Numbered from the stretch's first letter, positions 44,787-56,099 are shown. The stretch is DNA of 64,000 nucleotides from Eulemur rufifrons (GCF_041146395.1 NC_091006.1:4966001-5030000), one strand, 5' to 3'. Numbers and translations: made by a program. Notes: a model not told the origin generated them from the letters alone.

Positions 44787-47700
44787 ATGTTCCTGGTTAA
44801 CTCGTTCCTGAAGGGCGGCGGCGGCGGCGGCGGCGGGGGCGGTGGGGGCCTGGGCGGGGGCCTGGGGAATGTGCTTGGAGGCCTGATCAGCGGGGCCGGG
44901 GGCGGCGGCGGCGGAGGAGGTGGTGGCGGCGGCGGAGGAGGCGGTGGCGGCGGCGGGACGGCCATGCGAATCCTAGGCGGAGTCATTAGCGCCATTAGGT
45001 AAGGCGGGGCCTGGAGGGGCGGGGCCTGGAGGGGGCGGGGCCAGGAGGAGGGGCGGGGCCCCACAAGAATAGATGGGGTTAACCTCGAGCTTGACCTGGG
45101 AGCCTTAATTAGGCTGAGCGGGCCTGGGGAGGGAGGCCGGCCTTAAGGGGGAGGACCCTAATGATGTTGATGTCTGTGGGGGCGTGGCTTGACGTGGGCG
45201 TGGTAGATTGTGCTGGTCAATAAAGAGAATATTGGCCCTGAGGGGAGGGATCCGGCTTTTTGGGAGGTGGGGCTTCATGGACTGAGCGCGGCCCGCATTG
45301 GCTATCCTGGAGATGATCGTTGAAAGAGCGGAGCCAATGAGTCTGAGTGACACTTCATAGGGGCGGGGCTTGACATAGGCTAGCGGCCTGTTGTCTTAGG
45401 TGAGTCAATGAGACGGTAAGCCCAGGAGTGGCCCAGGTTTAATGCGATAGGGGAAATGGCCCCGAAGGAACTGGGCCTGGCCTGGAATTGGCTGGGTTAA
45501 TGGAGAAAAATGCCCTGGTAGGGGTAGGGCAAGTTGTCTTTTGGACTTAATTAGCCATGGCCACTTAGCAGGGATCCCTCGAAGGGGCGGAGACTAATGT
45601 AGCTGGGGCAAGATGTTGGGAAGACAGGAATTCAGGAAAGCGGGCGATGGAGTAGGGTCCTGGGCAGATGGGACCTAAGGAGGATGAGGCCCCAGGAAGC
45701 CGGAGTAGGGCCTCTAAGAAGTGAGCCCTCGAAGGGGCGGTGTCAGTTGAGTCTGGGTGGGATTTTGGGTTAATTGAGTGGGGCCAAGATAATTCTGGAA
45801 TCTGCCATTGGGTAGGTGTGCCCCGGCAGTAGTTGGGCCTCCTATGGGGGTCGGTCGTGGGTTTCCTCACAGGTGGGGTTGGCGTGATGCAGTGAGAGGA
45901 GGGGCAGAGGCAGGAGCAGGGCAGTGTGGATTGGGACAGGTGAGGACAAGGACAGTTGAAGGGCGAAGCGACCAGGTAAAGAAAGTGGCAGGCTGGGGTT
46001 AGGGAGTTTGGAGCTGGCGGTTCTGTGGGCGCTGCCCGTTGGAGGCCCCGCCCCCTGGCGCTAACTCCTTCTTGTCTCCTCTTAGCGAGGCGGCTGCGCA
46101 GTACAACCCGGAGCCCCCGGTAAGCTGCCCTCCACAGCCAGAGACCCCCTCTTCTCCTTCCAAAGCCTTTTTCAGGCCCCATCCCTGTTTCTTTAGAGAA
46201 GCCTCACCTTCTTCCTCCTTTTATGAAATTCCTCTGTCATTAACTGTCCCCGAATTTAGCCATGGGTCTTAGCCATGCTACACACACTCACTACCTGTTC
46301 ACTAACCACCCTCATTCTTCTGCTCATCGGGCCTCCCAGCCCACTCTGACCCTCCCATCTAGGGTGCTTGGGTATGGGCGGCTGTCTGGTTCGCACCCCT
46401 CCTCCTACCTGCTCTGAGATCTCCTCCCTCTGCAGCCCCCACGCACACATTATTCCAACATTGAGGCCAACGAGAGTGAGGAGGTCCGGCAGTTCCGGAG
46501 GCTCTTTGCCCAGCTGGCTGGAGATGTAAGTAACCTGGGCTCTGGCCCGGTCCCTTCCCTTGGGCTGCCCTTGTACGTATACACTTGAGTATGACCGTCC
46601 CGAAGTTCCCATTCTCCTTGATGACGTGCCCAGACTCCTTTCAGTCGCCTCTGACCTACCCCTAACTTCTGCCTACAGGACATGGAGGTCAGTGCCACAG
46701 AACTTATGAACATTCTGAACAAGGTTGTGACTCGACGTAAGTGACCAGGGTCAAGGCCTAGGGCAGGGTTAGAGGCATAAGGGTGGGGGTGGCTGTGACC
46801 TCTGGCCTCTGACTTTCAACCTGTTCCCCACAGACCCCGATCTGAAGACTGATGGCTTTGGCATTGACACATGTCGCAGCATGGTGGCTGTGATGGATGT
46901 ATCCTTGGGGGCAGTCTGAAGGAGGCCCTGGGTGAAGAGAGAGTTTTCTGAGAGTATGTGTGGGCTAGCCAGGATGTAGCCTTCATACGCCCAGACATGG
47001 ATATGCATACATCAGAACACACTCACCTGTAGACATGTGGCAAGAAATAACACCACCAGCTGTCACAGCTGGCACTTTACTTACATTAACTGACTGAACT
47101 TTCACAGCCACCCTGTTGGACAGGCATTATTATCATACTCCATGTTACAGGTGAGGAAACTGAGGCTCACAGAGAAGCAGTCGTTTGTCTGAAGTTATCA
47201 ATAAGTAAGTAAGTGGCAGGCTAAGAATTTGGGCTCAGGTCTTCTGGGCTTGAGAATCCAAGCTTAGAACACCATACACACATGTACTCAAGGGCATACC
47301 CACATACATGCAGGTATATGAAGAATGTGCACAGGAATACACAAGCATATTTGCACGTGGGCCAACCACTAGCTGATCTTGGATATGTGCACACTCAGTA
47401 CATAGGACAATAGAGACACATATATATCCATGTCATGTGATCACACGCGCATTGCATACAGTGAAACAGTCCCAACTCTGCCCCTTAGGTTACTGAGAAC
47501 CTGTCTGTGCCTCAGTTTCCCTGTCTGTAAAATGAGGTGAGTGATAATGGTGATACCAAATTAGAGCTACACGCAAAAGGTTTAGCACAGCGTATGGCAC
47601 ACAGGAAGTGGTCTATACACGTTACTGGTTACTATGATTTTAGGTAGATTTTTCTAGCTTGGGATTTGTTTCCTTCTCTGGGAATAATCCTGGTAGGGTT

Positions 47701-50610
47701 GGTGTCCTGAGGATTTAATAAGAAGAGTGATATTCCTGAGGCCCTTAGCACAGGGTCTGGTAACTTGACAAGTCTTGGCCATTGTTGTTATTGAGAATTT
47801 ATTAAATGCCAAGCCCTGAGCTAAGGGCTTTATAGCAATATCTCATTCAGTTTTCATCACAAATACAGCAGGGACTTGCCATCACCTGCTTCATAGAATT
47901 TTAAGACATCTTGTTTTTTATGTGTCTTAACATTTATGAAATTAAATTCCTATCAAGAATTTTATAAATGAGGCATTAACTGTTTTCAGGTGAGGAATTT
48001 ATAGTTTGGAGAAGTGCAATATGATACCCCATGGTTATGTTTAAAGAGAGTCCTTATATAGAAATATAAATTAAAACATGGATAAAATGAAAAATGAGAC
48101 AACTTGCCAGGTGCCATGGCAAGGGCTGGATGGAAGCTGGAGTTTCAGCTTGGGTCCTCCTGCTTGCTGTCCCATCCTCATGCACAGTACGGATGGTGCA
48201 CGCATCTGGATACTGCTGTTACACTGTTCTTAACACCCTCCCACCAGAGCGACACCACAGGCAAGCTGGGCTTTGAGGAATTCAAGTACCTGTGGAACAA
48301 CATCAAAAGGTGGCAGGTGTGTAGCAACCTCTGAAATCCCTGGCACCTAGCCATGGAGATACCATGCTCCATGATGCTCAGTTGGACCCTGTCCTCTCTG
48401 TCCCCACAGGCCATATACAAACGGTTTGACGTTGACCAATCGGGGACCATTTGCAGCAGTGAACTCCCAGGGGCCTTTGAGGCAGCAGGTATGGCTGGCA
48501 GAGACATGGTGGGGCTGGGAGTGGGACTGACGAGGCAGTCCCCACTGAGTCGGAGCCTGAATCCTGAGGGAGTGGCTTGGGCTGTGGCCTCCATACCTAA
48601 GGGACCGACCCATTCTCAGGGTTCCACCTGAATGAGCATCTCTACAACATGATCATCCGACGCTACTCGGATGAGGCAGGCAACATGGATTTTGACAACT
48701 TCATCAGCTGCTTGGTCAGGCTGGACGCCATGTTCCGTGAGTGACCAGCTGTCTTTCCGGGTGGGGATTTGTGCAGCCTCCATTGGCCAAGGTCTTCTCT
48801 AAGCCTGAGCTTGAGGAGGGCAATGCTAGAGGCACAGCAGTGACCCAAACAGCCCCAGTTCCTGCCCTGAGAGCTCACAGTCCAGTGGAGGAGAGACAGG
48901 TCACCGGGGCTGTGAGGGGGAGGCTCAGGCAGGGGGCCCAGGGCTCTGATGGGGAAGCCCAGACAGAGTGTTGAGATTGCACCTGGGGAAGCCCAGAGGG
49001 CTGCTCGACCCTCGGAGGCACTGGTGCAGCCTAAGGGGTCAGGGAGGGCTCCCTGGAGAGGCACATTTGAGTTGAGACCTGAGGAATGAAGAGGAGGGAA
49101 CCTAGTGAGAGAGCAGCGGGTAGCGTTACAGGCCAAAGGAACAGCTTGTGCAGAGGCCTAGAAGGGAACGAGAAGATGGTGCTTTTGGTTGGACCCTTAG
49201 TTCAAAGAGTGCTGAACTCGAGTGGGCCGGGGCAGCGCAAGGCTGGGAGTGGTCAGTAGGGACTAGATCACGGGGGCTTTTGGGAGCATTAATGTACTGC
49301 GTCCTGAAGTCATCCTTAAGTAGTAGGAATTACCCTCTCCATTTGATGGAGGAGGAACCTAGGGTTCAGCAAAATTGCTTGCTCACAGCCACTCAGCTAG
49401 GAGGTTGCAAAGCTAGAATTTGAACTTGGGTCTGTCTGTGTTCTGAGCTCAATTGAGTGAGAGGAGGCAGGAGCAGTGGGCATGGGGAGGCCATGCAGGG
49501 CTGTGAATGCCAAGTTCAGGGGTGCTCAGACCCTACCAGGGTCATTGAAGAGCCATAGCAGATTCTAGGCAGGGGAGGGACGGGGTCAGGTTTGGAAGAT
49601 TCCATGAGCCCAGGGAGGACATTGCACTAAGAGCGTGCTAGAGGAAAAGAGGCAGATATGTGAGATGTCAGGAAGGTGGGACTGGACAATAGGGCAGATG
49701 ATGCCAAAAGTCGTACGTGAGAAAGCACAAGAAATGGCCACTGGATCTCCCAGCAAGAAGGCCGATTGTAACTACAGTGAATGTGGCGTGCGGGACACGG
49801 GTGTGCGGATGGCTGAGGGCGGTAACGCGGCGGTGAGTGGGAGAGAAGAGGCAAGACAGTGGGGGCTCTTCTTTGCCTGGGTTTGGCTGTGAGTGGGGAA
49901 CATGGATCTGAGTTTCAGGGCAGGAGTGGGGACCACGCCAGACCCTAGGGGCAGGAAGTGGAGTTTGCAGAGCTGCCTTCCAGCAGCCTGTTTGGGTTGG
50001 ATGGGAGAGAATGGAGCACAGATATCCGCAGGAGGCTGGGCTGGGGCAGAAGGTGGTGGCAGAGGTGGGGCGGGGAGAGGGTGCTCAGTATGGAGCCCGT
50101 TATCGATGCGGGTAACAGCCTAGGTTCCAATCCCAATTTCCTCACTTTCTTGCTATGTGACCTGGGGTACATCGCTTCACTTCTCTGTGCCTTGTTTTAA
50201 AATGATACTTATCTCAGAATTGGACAAAATGAGTTAATACAGGAAAGCACTTTACACAACTGTTACTGTCGTATACTAGTATAATACTATCCTAAAAGCC
50301 AGTCTCTCTCCTCCTTCCCACAAACCTTCCCTTCTCCTCCCCCAGGTGCCTTCAAATCTCTTGACAAAGATGGCACTGGACAAATCCAGGTGAACATCCA
50401 AGAGGTAAGAAACCCTGTCCTGGGGTGTGGGTGCTGGGGGGACCCCACCCCGCAGCCCTTTTTACCAGCTCTGAGCTTCAGCCGCCTGGCTCCTGTTTTC
50501 CCAGTGACCCCTGGGTGAGGGCAGAGAGGGTCTGGTATTCCGGGCTTCCCTGCTCCTCACTCTCTCTGCCTTCCTCTCCACAGTGGCTGCAGCTGACTAT
50601 GTATTCCTGA
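44787..50610 (+). CDS. CAPNS1: CAPNS1, calpain small regulatory subunit 1
   Basis: Regulatory 28-30 kDa subunit of the calcium proteases calpain-1 and -2; it stabilises the catalytic subunit in the cytosol and at membranes. Coding exons: 44787-44998, 46086-46119, 46436-46525, 46679-46736, 46834-46898, 48248-48316, 48410-48488, 48620-48736, 50346-50404, 50584-50610 (TGA). They sum to 810 nt, 269 aa, with consistent phases; human is 268 aa. The N-terminal domain V starts MFLVNSFLK and holds runs of 12 and 20 glycines; the C-terminal penta-EF-hand domain (about residues 95-269) includes DSDTTGKLGFEE, DVDQSGTICSSE and DKDGTGQIQVN loops and ends WLQLTMYS, the dimer-forming tail. The ATG context is GCAGCCATGT, in the second exon. 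A copy of the penultimate coding exon lies downstream at 52243-52301. Confidence 0.97.
44814..44957 (+). repeat. CAPNS1: GGC/GGA glycine-coding repeats of CAPNS1
   Basis: Two in-frame glycine tracts: 12 codons from about 44814 and 20 codons from about 44898. The mix of GGC, GGA, GGT and GGG codons breaks the pure triplet run, which should limit slippage. The plus strand has strong G-quadruplex potential. The antisense frame here reads as polyproline and is not a gene. Confidence 0.85.
45003..45060 (+). repeat. CAPNS1: Tandem GGGGCGGGGCC-type units in CAPNS1 intron
   Basis: Four GGGGCGGGGCC-like units spaced by GGAG/AGGAGG words immediately after the exon donor at 44999. They are Sp1-type GC boxes and may act as an intronic enhancer or G-quadruplex cluster. 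Confidence 0.6.
47045..47270 (+). repeat. MIR element
   Basis: 'cagctggcactttacttacattaac', 'tccatgttacaggtgaggaaactgaggctcacagagaag', 'aagtggcaggctaagaatttgggctcaggtc' is sense MIR in a CAPNS1 intron. Confidence 0.85.
47480..47640 (-). repeat. MIR element
   Basis: 'gagaacctgtctgtgcctcagtttccctgtctgtaaaatgag' is antisense MIR in a CAPNS1 intron. Confidence 0.7.
48800..49260 (+). repeat. Ancient repeat family A
   Basis: 'tgccctgagagctcacagtccagtggagg', 'ggagggctccctggagaggcacatttgagttgagacctgagg', 'ggccaaaggaacagcttgtgcagaggcctag' follow the family order. In the CAPNS1 intron after 48736. Confidence 0.6.
49300..49450 (+). repeat. MIR-like fragment
   Basis: 'ccctctccatttgatggaggagg', 'cacagccactcagctaggaggttgcaaagctagaatttgaacttgg' fits sense MIR. 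Confidence 0.55.
50090..50275 (-). repeat. MIR element
   Basis: 'gttccaatcccaatttcctcactttcttgctatgtgacctgggg', 'cttctctgtgccttg', 'tacaggaaagcactttac' is antisense MIR, ending about 75 bases before the CAPNS1 penultimate exon. Confidence 0.7.
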
Positions 50611-51096
50611 ACGGGAGCCCCAGACCTGTCCCCTCACCGCCTTGCTGTACGAGTTACCTTGGAGCCTCAGTTTCCCCCATAGCTGATCTACCTGCAATCA
50701 CATCTTCATGGTCCTGCGGACCCACAGGCCTTTCATTCTCGAAGCCCTTGGCACCCAGCTTCTCAGGCGACATCCAGGGCCCAGCATGTCCCAACATGCC
50801 ATGCCCTGAGTTACTCCTGGCTCTGAGATACTCTAACATGCCCTGCCTAAAGGTCACCCCACCCCTACCACACCCATCTTGCACCCCGCCCATAACCTCT
50901 CTCCTGTACCTGTGCCAGGCCCAACACGTGTTGCCTCCATGCCCCGAGGGCCCTCTCAGTTCTGGAAGCATCACTCCAGTCCCTACACACCCTGGCACAC
51001 CGTTCAGTTCCCACCCAGGTAACCCAGCTCCAGGCCATTCCTGGCCCACACGCCCAGTGCCTTTGTGTTCTGCTCCCAGCCGCCAGGCCCAGGAGA

Positions 51097-51102
51097 AATA
51101 AA
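51097..51102 (+). promoter_or_regulatory. CAPNS1: CAPNS1 poly(A) signal
   Basis: AATAAA 486 bases after the CAPNS1 stop codon. The 3' UTR is about 50611-51120 and is C-rich. Confidence 0.85.
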
Positions 51103-51120
51103 TGCACCCTGGTTGCTGCT

Positions 51121-51765
51121 CTCTATGGGATCTGCCTCCTGTCCTGAGAGTTGAGGGGTGGCTCGGGCTCTGGGGAGAAGGTACTCTGGGTCCTGGGGAG
51201 GGGTTCAAGGTGGGGCGGCGGGTCTACCCCCAGGGCTGGATCTGCATATTTCCTTGTCCTTTTCTTGTCTGCATTTTTTTTCTCATACTGGATTTTAGTT
51301 GAGCTGTAGCCTCTTTCTTGCTGAGATCTCGTAGGGCTGGGGCTGAGACCCAGGAGCCCAGGTGATCTGGGCTTCTGCTCCCAGAGCTGGGGCTGGTGGG
51401 AGGTCTCAGTGCCACCCCTGGCTCTGTCCCCCAGGCCATGTTTGCTTCCCTTGCAGCTTTGGTCCTTGAGTCAGTCTCTCACTTGCCTCTGTGGATCACG
51501 TTCAGAGTCCTCCTTCCCACCCTTGAGCCTCTGCAGGGGGAGGGGCCACCATCCCCAGTTACAGAGCCTCTGTATCACCAGGGCAGCACCCCATGTCCCC
51601 AGGCCCTGAAGGGCAGCCCAAGGGTGCTGGTTGGGGTCCTCAGCAGAGGGCTGAGAGGCAACATCCTAGGAGTAGCCCTGGCCCAGCATGAGGGACCAAG
51701 GGCTGGGGCAATGGGCTGTCCACAAGGTGGAGATCCCAGGCTGGTGGGAGGATGGGCTTGAAGGG
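51121..51765. other. CAPNS1-COX7A1 intergenic stretch
   Basis: About 650 bases between the two convergent 3' ends. I see no repeat that I can name and no gene. Confidence 0.5.
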
Positions 51766-51811
51766 GCACGCACGCTCGCGTGCGCGCACACACACACACA
51801 CACACACACAG
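51766..51811. repeat. Alternating purine-pyrimidine tract (CA/GC)n
   Basis: CA and CG dinucleotides alternate ending in a (CA)n run. On the minus strand this is a (GU)n tract about 20 bases beyond the COX7A1 AATAAA, a fitting GU-rich downstream element. The CG-containing part has Z-DNA potential. Confidence 0.85.
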
Positions 51812-51830
51812 ATGCATACAGAGGTCAGTG

Positions 51831-51836
51831 TTTATT
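51831..51836 (-). promoter_or_regulatory. COX7A1: COX7A1 poly(A) signal
   Basis: TTTATT on the plus strand, AATAAA on the minus strand, 42 bases after the COX7A1 stop codon. Confidence 0.85.
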
Positions 51837-51878
51837 GATGCTTGTCCAAGTCCCCGAGGTCCTTCAGGCTTCTTGGTC

Positions 51879-53412
51879 TCACTTATTGTGGGGGAAGGCG
51901 GCCCAGCCAAGGCAGTATAAGCTGTAGGCAGTTCCTAGGCAGGGGAGGTGGAGGATACAGAATGAGACCCTAATCCCCTTCTTAAATCTCTTCCTGGGCT
52001 TTTAAGCTCCTCTGCAAACTCCTCAGTCCCCAGCCTAGATCCTAGTTCCAGTTCCGGCTGCAGCTCGCTTCCCAAACTGGACTCCAGGTGGGGAATCCCC
52101 TGGCGTTGACCTAGACCAGGCTGGGAGCTCTCTCCCCAACTCCTGCCTGGGCCCCACACCTCTTAGTAGCCCAGCTCCCCTCCTGGGACGCCAGCTCCGA
52201 CTCCAGTCTGGTCCCCAAACCTGGCCAGCTCAGGTACTCCAGGTACCTTCAAATCTCTTGACAAAGATGGCGCTGGACAAATCCAGGTGAACATCCAAGA
52301 GGTAAGAAATCCCATCCTGAGGTGTGGGTGCCTGGCAGGCAACCCCCTCCCCAAGCGCCAACCCCCAACCCAGACGCTAGTCACTCTTCGCCCCAACCCC
52401 CAGGCCTGAACCCAGCCCCGCACTCACCACCTAGACACAGCCCCATGGTCAGCCGGTACAGGAGGTTGTCTGTAGCCCCGCCCTTCAAGTGCACCGGGAG
52501 GTCATTGTCCGCCTGGGTGTGGGGGTGTCCCATGAGAAAGGGGTGCTGGCTGCTCCTTTGAGCGTATCCTGCACCTGCCCCGGAGAGCCTCCCATCCTCC
52601 CCTTGCCCCGCCCCTGCTCTGCCTACCTGGAAGAGTTTCTGTTTCTCCCGCACTCGGTTCTCAAAGCGGTTGCGTGAGGTTGAGCTGAAGGAGCGGACCA
52701 GCGCCTGGGAGACCTGCAGGGGTGGGAGGTGCATGGGTATTGGAGGCACCTGGAGGGGGTTCTTGAGGTGGGTCCTGCTGGGGAACCTCGGCTGTCTGAG
52801 GCCTCGACGGCCTCGACGTGGGGACGGTCCTATCCCGGGCAAGCGTCTCAAAGACAGGATTCGAACTGCCGGCGTGAGGGGGGTGGGGGCTCCTGTCAAG
52901 AAATGGCCAAAAGCAAGAAGCTCCGCCTGGGGAGTCTGGCATGGAGGTTATCTAGAGGGTCCTGGAAAGGTCCAAGTCCTGAGGTTTGCGGGGTGGGGGA
53001 GCGAGGGAGAAAGTTTCCTGGATTAATGGGAGGAAACCAGGTCCCGGGAATGAACTGGACTGACTTGGAGGACCCTCGGAGTGTCCAGGCTGCCTGAGAA
53101 GTCCCGGGAAGGGTAGGGGTGTTAGGGTCCCAGTGTCTAGGCCCCGAGATGTTAAGGGGGCTCTGGATGAAGGGAAGAGGTTTAAACCTGGGGCTTTGGG
53201 CCACGTTAGGGGTCCCCGGCTGTCTCAGAAGCTTGGATTGTGGGGGAGGGGTCCCAGGCTGTTTGGGAGGGAGTCCCAGACCCTGAAGGGGCTCACGGTC
53301 CAAGTCCCCAGATGCGGGGACGTTTAGGGAGTCTTGTGTTGGGGCGAGGGCTTCCGTGTTAGGGGCCCCGGCCCAGCCCAGTCCTTAGGGGCCTCACCCT
53401 CAGGGCCCTCAT
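51879..53412 (-). CDS. COX7A1: COX7A1, cytochrome c oxidase subunit 7A, heart/muscle isoform
   Basis: Small nuclear-encoded, inner-membrane subunit of respiratory complex IV; the heart/muscle isoform affects enzyme dimerisation and supercomplexes. Minus-strand coding exons: 53412-53398, 52713-52627, 52512-52428, 51934-51879. They total 243 nt, 80 aa, with consistent phases. The protein begins MRALRVSQALVRSFSS, an Arg/Ser-rich mitochondrial presequence, continues NRVREKQKLFQADNDLPVHLKGG, and ends with a transmembrane helix around LYRLTMGLCLGGTAYSLYCLGWAAFPHNK. The ATG exon codes only five residues, as in other mammals (MRALR or MQALR). The last exon begins at GGAACTGCC after CTGCCTAG; an alternative AG ten or so bases further would lose the GTAY segment. 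Intron 3 contains a copy of a CAPNS1 exon. Confidence 0.94.
52240..52333 (+). pseudogene. Duplicated copy of CAPNS1 penultimate exon in COX7A1 intron 3
   Basis: 52243-52301 repeats CAPNS1 exon 50346-50404 with two substitutions (A for G at the third base, G for A at the 33rd), both transitions, and changes Ala to Thr and Thr to Ala. The AG before it and the GTAAGA after it are kept, and about 30 bases of the following intron are also shared (four more transitions). Upstream homology stops at the AG, so there is no polypyrimidine tract there. Retention of intron sequence points to DNA duplication, not retrocopying. It is on the plus strand, opposite to COX7A1, 1.1 kb beyond the CAPNS1 poly(A) signal. 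Confidence 0.9.
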
Positions 53413-53880
53413 TTTGTGTCCTCCTCTGCGGCCGGCCGGAGTCACCTCCCCTCTCCGCCCAAGGACATCCAGTGCCCTCCCCTCCCGGGAGCCCCAGGCC
53501 ACGCCCGCCGCGCGCAATCACGACAGCTGCGGGACGTGGCCTTGGCTGGGGCCGTGCCGGGCAGGGCAGGGGAAGCTCCGCAAAGCAGATTTGTCCCCTG
53601 GGCTCGCGGAGACGACTTTCCAACCCCGTCTCCGCGCCAGTGGCGGCAGCTCCCATCCGTTTCTCATCTCAGGATGTCTGTTGGTCCAAGCGGGGAGGAA
53701 CGGGGTCCCAGGACAAACATCGGTGCATTGTTTCTGCGGAGATTTCCTTCCCAGACCTCTCGGATCTGTCCCCGTGGGTAGCTGTGGGAGAGCGAGCGAG
53801 GGCGCAGCTCAACAGGGGTTCCAACTGCTCGTTCCGTCTACACAGCGAGTGAGCGCGCTCTGAGCCCTGGCTTCGGTATC
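53320..53880 (-). promoter_or_regulatory. COX7A1: COX7A1 CpG-rich promoter region
   Basis: GC-rich, CpG-containing sequence surrounding and upstream of the COX7A1 ATG at 53412. The start site should lie between about 53415 and 53550. Overlapping open frames here on the plus strand are composition artefacts. Confidence 0.55.
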
Positions 53881-53897
53881 TGGAACGCGAGGGGGCG

Positions 53898-54047
53898 GCC
53901 GGGCGCGGTGGCTCAGCCTGTGACTCTGGCACTTTGGGAGGCCAAGGCGGGACATTGCTTGGGGTCAGGAGTTCGAGACCAGCCTGAGCAAGAGCGAGAC
54001 CCTCTCTCTACCAAAAAAGACAAAAAGAAAAAAAAAAAGAAAAAGAA
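53898..54047 (+). mobile_element. Left-monomer Alu SINE
   Basis: GGCCGGGCGCGGTGGCTCAG start, 'gagaccagcctgagcaagagcgagacc', then an A-rich tail with AAAAAG units. One monomer. Confidence 0.88.
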
Positions 54048-54159
54048 GATGAAACGTGAGGGGCTAAGTCAGATTCTTCCTTAGAGGTTTGCTGAGAGCT
54101 TTAAGTGAGCGCTTCTGAGAACATAACTGAGCTAACACAGTAACAGCACAGGAAAAACA

Positions 54160-54420
54160 AGCGCCAATGTTCTTACTGTTTTCTAGAGCTAAGGTTCATA
54201 TATCAAATATTTTTATATTTAGTTAATTTCCGTTTTATGAAGGAAAATTTCAACATGGACAAAAGCCAAGAGAAAGGTATAATGAATCCCCATCCTGGGA
54301 CCCATCACACGCTTCAACGATTATCATCTGATAGTGTTTTTCATTTATCTCCTTCACTCTTTTTTAAAAAATTGGTGTATTTTATCCTTTTTTTTTTTTT
54401 TTTTAATTTTAAAGGTGTTC
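54160..54420 (-). mobile_element. L1M/HAL1-like LINE fragment
   Basis: 'tttatgaaggaaaatttcaacatggacaaaagcc', 'atcctgggacccatcacacgcttcaacgattatcatc' belongs to the same old LINE class as 37975-39270. Confidence 0.45.
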
Positions 54421-54437
54421 AGTTTCCTTGTTTGTTT

Positions 54438-54732
54438 TTGCTGTGACAGAGTCTCACTCTTTCGCCCTGGGTAGAATGCAGTGGCGTCATTGTAGCTCAC
54501 TGCAACCTCCAACTCCTGGGCCATCCTTCTGCCTCAGCCTCCGGGGTAGCTGGGATACAGGCCCTCGCCCCCAACGCCCAGCTGGGGTTTTTTTTGTTTT
54601 GTTTCTTTCTTTTGTTTTGGTAGAGACAGGGTCTCACTGTTGCTCAGGCTCCTCTCCAGAGCTCATGCAGTCCTCTCACCTCAGCCTCCCAGGGTGCTAG
54701 GGGGTTATAGGCGTGAGCCACCACGACTGGCC
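54438..54732 (-). mobile_element. Alu SINE
   Basis: Antisense Alu: 'gacagagtctcactctttcgccc', 'ggcgtcattgtagctcactg', ending 'ggcgtgagccaccacgactggcc'. Confidence 0.92.
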
Positions 54733-55284
54733 TAAAATGTTTTAACAATCTCTTTTAAGGAGGGCTTTTATAACTTAATTAACTTCCCTTAACACTTTCA
54801 AACTATGCTTATAAATTTAATATGTTAGGATTTTCCATTTAAGAACCACAGTAGGCTGATTTACTAGATGACTCTTTCCTCAATACTTACATAAGTTTTA
54901 TGAATCTAAAATTATAAACTTGTAAATGTGGTGAATCTCATATTCCATTAATTGTTCCCACAGTGTACATAAACCACAAGATTTCTTTTTATTCCTTCTT
55001 ATTCAGTCCCCAGAATAAACAGTAAGATTTCAACTAAGTCTTAGTCACCAACTGAATTCCACATTGTAAATTGGAATTATAAGATCAATCTGTCATTTGA
55101 ATAGGTCAATTAACCTTAAATATTCTAAGTTCTTAAAATACTAAATATTCACAGATTCCCTAACACAAAGTTAATATCATGGTTTTGACTGTCTTAACAA
55201 TTCTTTTCTTAATTTCTTCACTGAATATTTCTATACTTAATTTTTATAAATCCATTCAGAAATTTCCTGGGGCTACCTGTTGTT

Positions 55285-55475
55285 ACATTGTAAGATGCTC
55301 AACATCATAACGTCAATTGTCATCAGAAAAGTGCCAGTTAAAACCACAATAAAATACCACCATATACCTACTAGATGGCTAAAATTAAAAAGACTGATCA
55401 TACCAAATGCTGATAAGGATATGCAACAACTGTAACTCTCATATATTGCTGGTGAGAATGCAAAATTATAGGTCC
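55285..55475 (+). mobile_element. L1M ORF2 3' fragment
   Basis: 'agttaaaaccacaataaaataccaccatatacctactagatggctaaaa', 'gctgataaggatatgcaacaactgtaactctcatatattgctggtgagaatg' is sense L1 ORF2 sequence, decayed. Confidence 0.8.
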
Positions 55476-56099
55476 AATCAAGAGATGGAAACCACCCTAA
55501 AGGTTAAACAAGTTTAATACAAAGAACTATGATAAAAGAGTAACTATAAGACATAAGGAAATTCTATATAGTACCCTAGAGTTGAGGGAGGGTACCCAGG
55601 GAAGGAGAAGTTTGGAAGGGATTTAGACCTGTTAGAGAAGGGGTGGTTTGGTCACCAGACTGCAGAGATGTTTGCTGGTTTAGCTAGGCTGGAGCCGGTC
55701 TGGAGTTGTGGCAACCCTCCAGGGTACAGGCAGAGGAGCAGGCAATTGGCAACTGAGGGGTTGGGTGTGCAGTGGGGGGTGGGGTCTGGGAACCAGCAGG
55801 GGCAGAAGCCTTCAGGGCAGGCAGGTCATGTGGGACGGGAGGGGTGTTTGCAGAAGAAATGACTACTTGGCATATGACCCTCTGGACCACAGGTCACTGC
55901 ACACAAGCCTTGCAGGGCAGTTCAGAACGCTGAGAGAACCTGATTGGTTCGGATCATCTTTCTGTGCTAGGCCATGTTACTGGTCTCTGACAGACTGATG
56001 CTGAGTGATCCCAGTCCAGTCAGCACTGACTGAGGATCAGACAGGATCAGACATAATTGCCAGGCAGCAGGAAAGGTGGGAAGGGGTGTGGACAGAGCA

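Noticed and set aside
44768..45064. Polyproline open frame antisense to CAPNS1
   Set aside because: It is the reverse reading of the glycine-codon tracts.
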